Below are positions 61,570-64,000 of a DNA stretch of 64,000 nt, piece after piece. The stretch lies in assembly GCF_020400825.1 (NCBI RefSeq), contig NZ_JAINVH010000008.1, positions 186,001 through 250,000 on the forward strand. Direction: 5' to 3'. Position numbers and translations under genes: made by a program. The stretch is from Streptomyces sp. HPF1205. GTDB lineage: Bacteria; Actinomycetota; Actinomycetes; Streptomycetales; Streptomycetaceae. How positions within the stretch are numbered: the first letter of the stretch is position 1; every line of letters begins with the position of its first letter. The notes under the pieces were generated by a model that saw only the letters and a program-made list of their open reading frames with translations, was not told the origin of the DNA and ran no database searches.

Positions 61570-64000
61570 ATGTACGAGCTGTCCCGCCTCCGCCTCTACT
61601 CCATCGGGCCGGCCGGCGCGCGCTACGCCGACACCGTGCTCGACCTGCGCGGCGTCGGCGATCCCGTACCGCACCCGGCGCCCGCGCAGGGCGACTTCTT
61701 CGCCGACGAGCCCGCCGGGCCGCCGCGGCGACCCGCGCCCGCCGGCGTGCTCTTCCTGGAGAACGGCGGCGGCAAGTCGGTGCTGCTCAAGCTCATCTTC
61801 TCGGTGATGCTCCCGGGCCACCGCAACACCCTCGGCGGCGCCAGCTCCGGGGTGCTGCGCAAGTTCCTGCTCGCCGACGACTGCGGGCACGTGGCCCTGG
61901 AGTGGCAGCACACGCTCACCGGGGAACTCGTGGTCGTCGGCAAGGTCAGCGAGTGGCGGGGACGCCAGGTCTCCTCCGACCCGCGCAAGTTCGCGGAGGC
62001 GTGGTACTCCTTCCGGCCCGGTCCGGGGCTGAGCCTGGACTCGCTGCCGGTCGCCGAGTCGACCGCGGTGCGCCCGCCCGCCGAGGGCACCTCCGGCGCC
62101 CGGGGGCGGCGCCGCACCATGAAGGGCTTCAAGGACGCCCTCATGGAGGCGGGCAAGGCCTACCCCCACCTCGACGTGGTCTGGGAGGAGATCCACGACC
62201 GCTGGAACGAGCACCTGGGCGACCTCGGTCTTGACCCGGAACTCTTCCGCTACCAGCGGGAGATGAACGCCGACGAGGGCGAGGCGGCCGGACTGTTCGC
62301 GGTCAAGAAGGACTCCGACTTCACCGACCTGCTGCTGCGCGCGGTCACCGACACCCGCGACACCGACGGTCTCGCCGACCTGGTGCACGGCTTCGCGGGC
62401 AAGCTCGGCCGCCGCGCCGAACTCACCGCGGAACGCGACTTCACCGCCGGATCGCTCGACCTGCTGCACAAGATCACCGACGCGGCCGCCGCCCGGGACC
62501 GGGCCCGAGCGATCCACACCCAGTCCGAGCGCCGCGCCCGCGCGCTGGCCCGGCGGCTGTCCGCGCGGGCCCTGCAGGAACGGGGCCGTACCACCGAACT
62601 CGCCCAGCACATGGCGGCGGCCGCGCACCGCGTCACCGACGCCGAGCGGGCCCGGGCGGACAGCGCCCTGATCGCGGCCGAACTCGCCTACCGGCACGCC
62701 TCGCTGGCCCTGGCCGCCGCCGAGAAGGGCGCCGGCTCGCTGCGCCGCGAACTGACCGACGCCCGTACCCTTCACGCCGCCTGGCAGGCCGCCGAGACCG
62801 TACTGCGCCACCGCGCCGCCGGGGACCGCCTCGAACGCGTCACGGCCGCCATCCGCGAGGCGGAGCGCGACGCCGCTCCCGCCCTGGCCGCCCGCACCCG
62901 CGCCGCCGCCGATCTCGTACGGGCCCTGCAGGCGGCCGCGGCCCGCGCGGAGGAGCAGGCCGACGCCGAGGAGGAGCGGTCCGCGCGGCTGCAGGAGCTG
63001 TCCGAGGCCGCGCACCGCGACGCCACCGCCGCCGCCACCGACGCCGAACGCGCCCGCAGCGAGAGCGGCCACCTCGGCCAGCGGCTCGCCGAGGTCGAGC
63101 AGGAGACCGCCGACGCGGTACGCGCCGGGTGGCTCGACGACTCGGCGCCCGACGCCGACCCGGCGCGCGCGGCCCTGGCCGCCTCCGACGCCGAGAAGGC
63201 CGCCGAGGCACAGGCCCGCACCGCGGCCGAGGCCGCGGCGGCCGCCGCCGCCCGCGCCCGCGAGGCCGCCGCCGCCGACTCCCGCGCCGAACTCGCCGCC
63301 GCCCGCGCCGCCGACGCCCTCGCCACCGCGCAGGCCGCCCACACCGCCGCCTGCGCCGCGGCCGGCGCCCTCGTCACCGAGCCCCGCGTCGCCGCCCTGC
63401 TGAGCCTGCCGGCGCCCGGCGAGCAGCCCGCCGCCACGGTTCCGGCCGCCCGCGCGGGCGACGGCTCGCGCCGGCCGCAGGACGCCCGTACGGCCGCCAC
63501 CACCGCGGCCGGCCGGGCCGCCGCGCGGCCGACCGACGGCGGCCCCCCGACCCCGGCCGAACTGGACGCCTTCGCGGAACCGCTGCGCGACCTGCTGGAC
63601 GACTCGGTCGCCGCCGCCGAACGGCAGTTGTTCGAGCTGCGGACCGCCGCCGCCGACGACGCGCGGATCCTGGCGGCGCTCGGTGACGGGGGCCTGCTGC
63701 CGCCGGGACCCGACGTCCTTGCGACCGTGGAGTACCTGGGCGAGCACGGCATCCCCGCGCTGCCGGGCTGGCGCTACCTGGCGCAGGCCGTGGACCCCGC
63801 CGACCACGCCGGAGTCCTCGCGGCGCGCCCCGAGCTGGTGGACGGGGTGGTGGTCACCGACCCGGGCTCGTACGCGCGGGCCAGGCAGGTGCTGGCGCAG
63901 GCCGCCCTGCTGCCGCGCTCCGCCGTCGCCGTCGGGACGGCGGCCGCCCTGCTCGCCCCGCCGCCGGCCGGCGGCGCCGCGCCGGACGTCTTCCTCGTCC
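61570..64000 (+). CDS. SMC/MukB-like coiled-coil ATPase (C-terminal part beyond window)
   Basis: 810 codons seen, still open at the window end. The N-terminal ATPase lobe (about 1-290) has Walker A LFLENGGGKSVLLKLI (Lys69, Ser70), in which the usual first Gly of GxNGxGKS is replaced by Leu-Glu. It continues with conserved-looking VALEWQHTLTGELVVVGKVSEWRG and KDSDFTDLLLRAVTDTRDTDGLADLVHGF. Residues about 300-610 are a charged Ala/Glu/Arg coiled coil. The region about 690-810 (IPALPGWRYLAQAVD, VDGVVVTDPGSYARARQVL) is globular and sits where an SMC hinge would lie, predicting a total near 1,400-1,600 residues. Best reading: MukB/MksB/JetC-like. No annotated family is recognised with certainty. 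Confidence 0.8.
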   Translation, partial: MYELSRLRLYSIGPAGARYADTVLDLRGVGDPVPHPAPAQGDFFADEPAGPPRRPAPAGVLFLENGGGKSVLLKLIFSVMLPGHRNTLGGASSGVLRKFLLADDCGHVALEWQHTLTGELVVVGKVSEWRGRQVSSDPRKFAEAWYSFRPGPGLSLDSLPVAESTAVRPPAEGTSGARGRRRTMKGFKDALMEAGKAYPHLDVVWEEIHDRWNEHLGDLGLDPELFRYQREMNADEGEAAGLFAVKKDSDFTDLLLRAVTDTRDTDGLADLVHGFAGKLGRRAELTAERDFTAGSLDLLHKITDAAAARDRARAIHTQSERRARALARRLSARALQERGRTTELAQHMAAAAHRVTDAERARADSALIAAELAYRHASLALAAAEKGAGSLRRELTDARTLHAAWQAAETVLRHRAAGDRLERVTAAIREAERDAAPALAARTRAAADLVRALQAAAARAEEQADAEEERSARLQELSEAAHRDATAAATDAERARSESGHLGQRLAEVEQETADAVRAGWLDDSAPDADPARAALAASDAEKAAEAQARTAAEAAAAAAARAREAAAADSRAELAAARAADALATAQAAHTAACAAAGALVTEPRVAALLSLPAPGEQPAATVPAARAGDGSRRPQDARTAATTAAGRAAARPTDGGPPTPAELDAFAEPLRDLLDDSVAAAERQLFELRTAAADDARILAALGDGGLLPPGPDVLATVEYLGEHGIPALPGWRYLAQAVDPADHAGVLAARPELVDGVVVTDPGSYARARQVLAQAALLPRSAVAVGTAAALLAPPPAGGAAPDVFLV

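Noticed and set aside
61141-63807. Minus-strand 888-codon frame over the SMC-like gene
   Set aside because: The Gly/Gln/Val-rich antisense translation reflects the Ala/Glu/Arg coiled-coil codons on the other strand; no motif supports it.

Overview
The window is very GC-rich actinobacterial chromosome (mostly GTG/ATG starts, strong third-position GC bias, many GTGA/ATGA gene overlaps, no tRNA or rRNA seen). A near full-length NsdA-type regulator, DUF397, Rv1733c-like, SHOCT and SpoIIE/PAS phosphatase proteins point to Streptomyces or a close relative. About 50 genes are supported. Both outer genes are cut by the window ends: a DUF2797 gene on the left and an SMC-like ATPase on the right. I see no prophage, insertion sequence, CRISPR array or biosynthetic cluster; this looks like core or semi-core chromosome with patches of accessory material.

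Layout. 1-13 kb: DUF2797 gene; SHOCT protein / ABC ATPase / FtsX-type permease operon; anti-sigma-like ATPase; divergent MocR regulator and alpha/beta hydrolase; molybdopterin enzyme overlapping a membrane cytochrome b; two membrane proteins; DeoR repressor. 13-22 kb: beta-helix/AAA+ fusion, Rv1733c-like and MOSC proteins, a Gly/Pro/Tyr-rich protein, HpnB-type glycosyltransferase, glutamate-racemase homologue, PH-like membrane protein, O-antigen-ligase-like polytopic protein. 22-32 kb: NUDIX, SDR, DHA2 drug exporter, questin-oxidase-like protein, dhaKLM, acyl-CoA dehydrogenase divergent from its probable TetR regulator. 32.4-36 kb: a translationally coupled redox-signalling cassette (receiver-flavoreductase fusion, cNMP-domain histidine kinase, UBP zinc finger). 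36-47.6 kb: LCP enzyme, MpaB-like oxygenase, Ser/Thr kinase with TPRs, hydrolase, TetR, isochorismatase fold, DUF397, a frameshifted CGNR remnant, a LAL-like ATPase without its HTH. 47.7-56 kb: secreted amidase, APH-type kinase divergent from nsdA, PAS-SpoIIE phosphatase, HEAT-repeat protein. 56.5-58.8 kb: pxpABC (5-oxoprolinase). 58.9-64 kb: three co-directional genes with the layout of a MukF-MukE-MukB (MksFEB/Wadjet-like) SMC complex.

The two most notable systems are the coupled RR-flavoreductase / kinase / UBP cassette at 32465-35948, and the SMC-like operon starting at 58906. The latter has an atypical Walker A and an 18-bp minisatellite whose first unit supplies the stop codon of the second gene. 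Convergent gene pairs are separated by strong perfect hairpins (4586-4628, 27681-27727, 56244-56267), and several divergent pairs carry operator-like dyads or direct repeats. All functional names rest on motifs recognised by eye.
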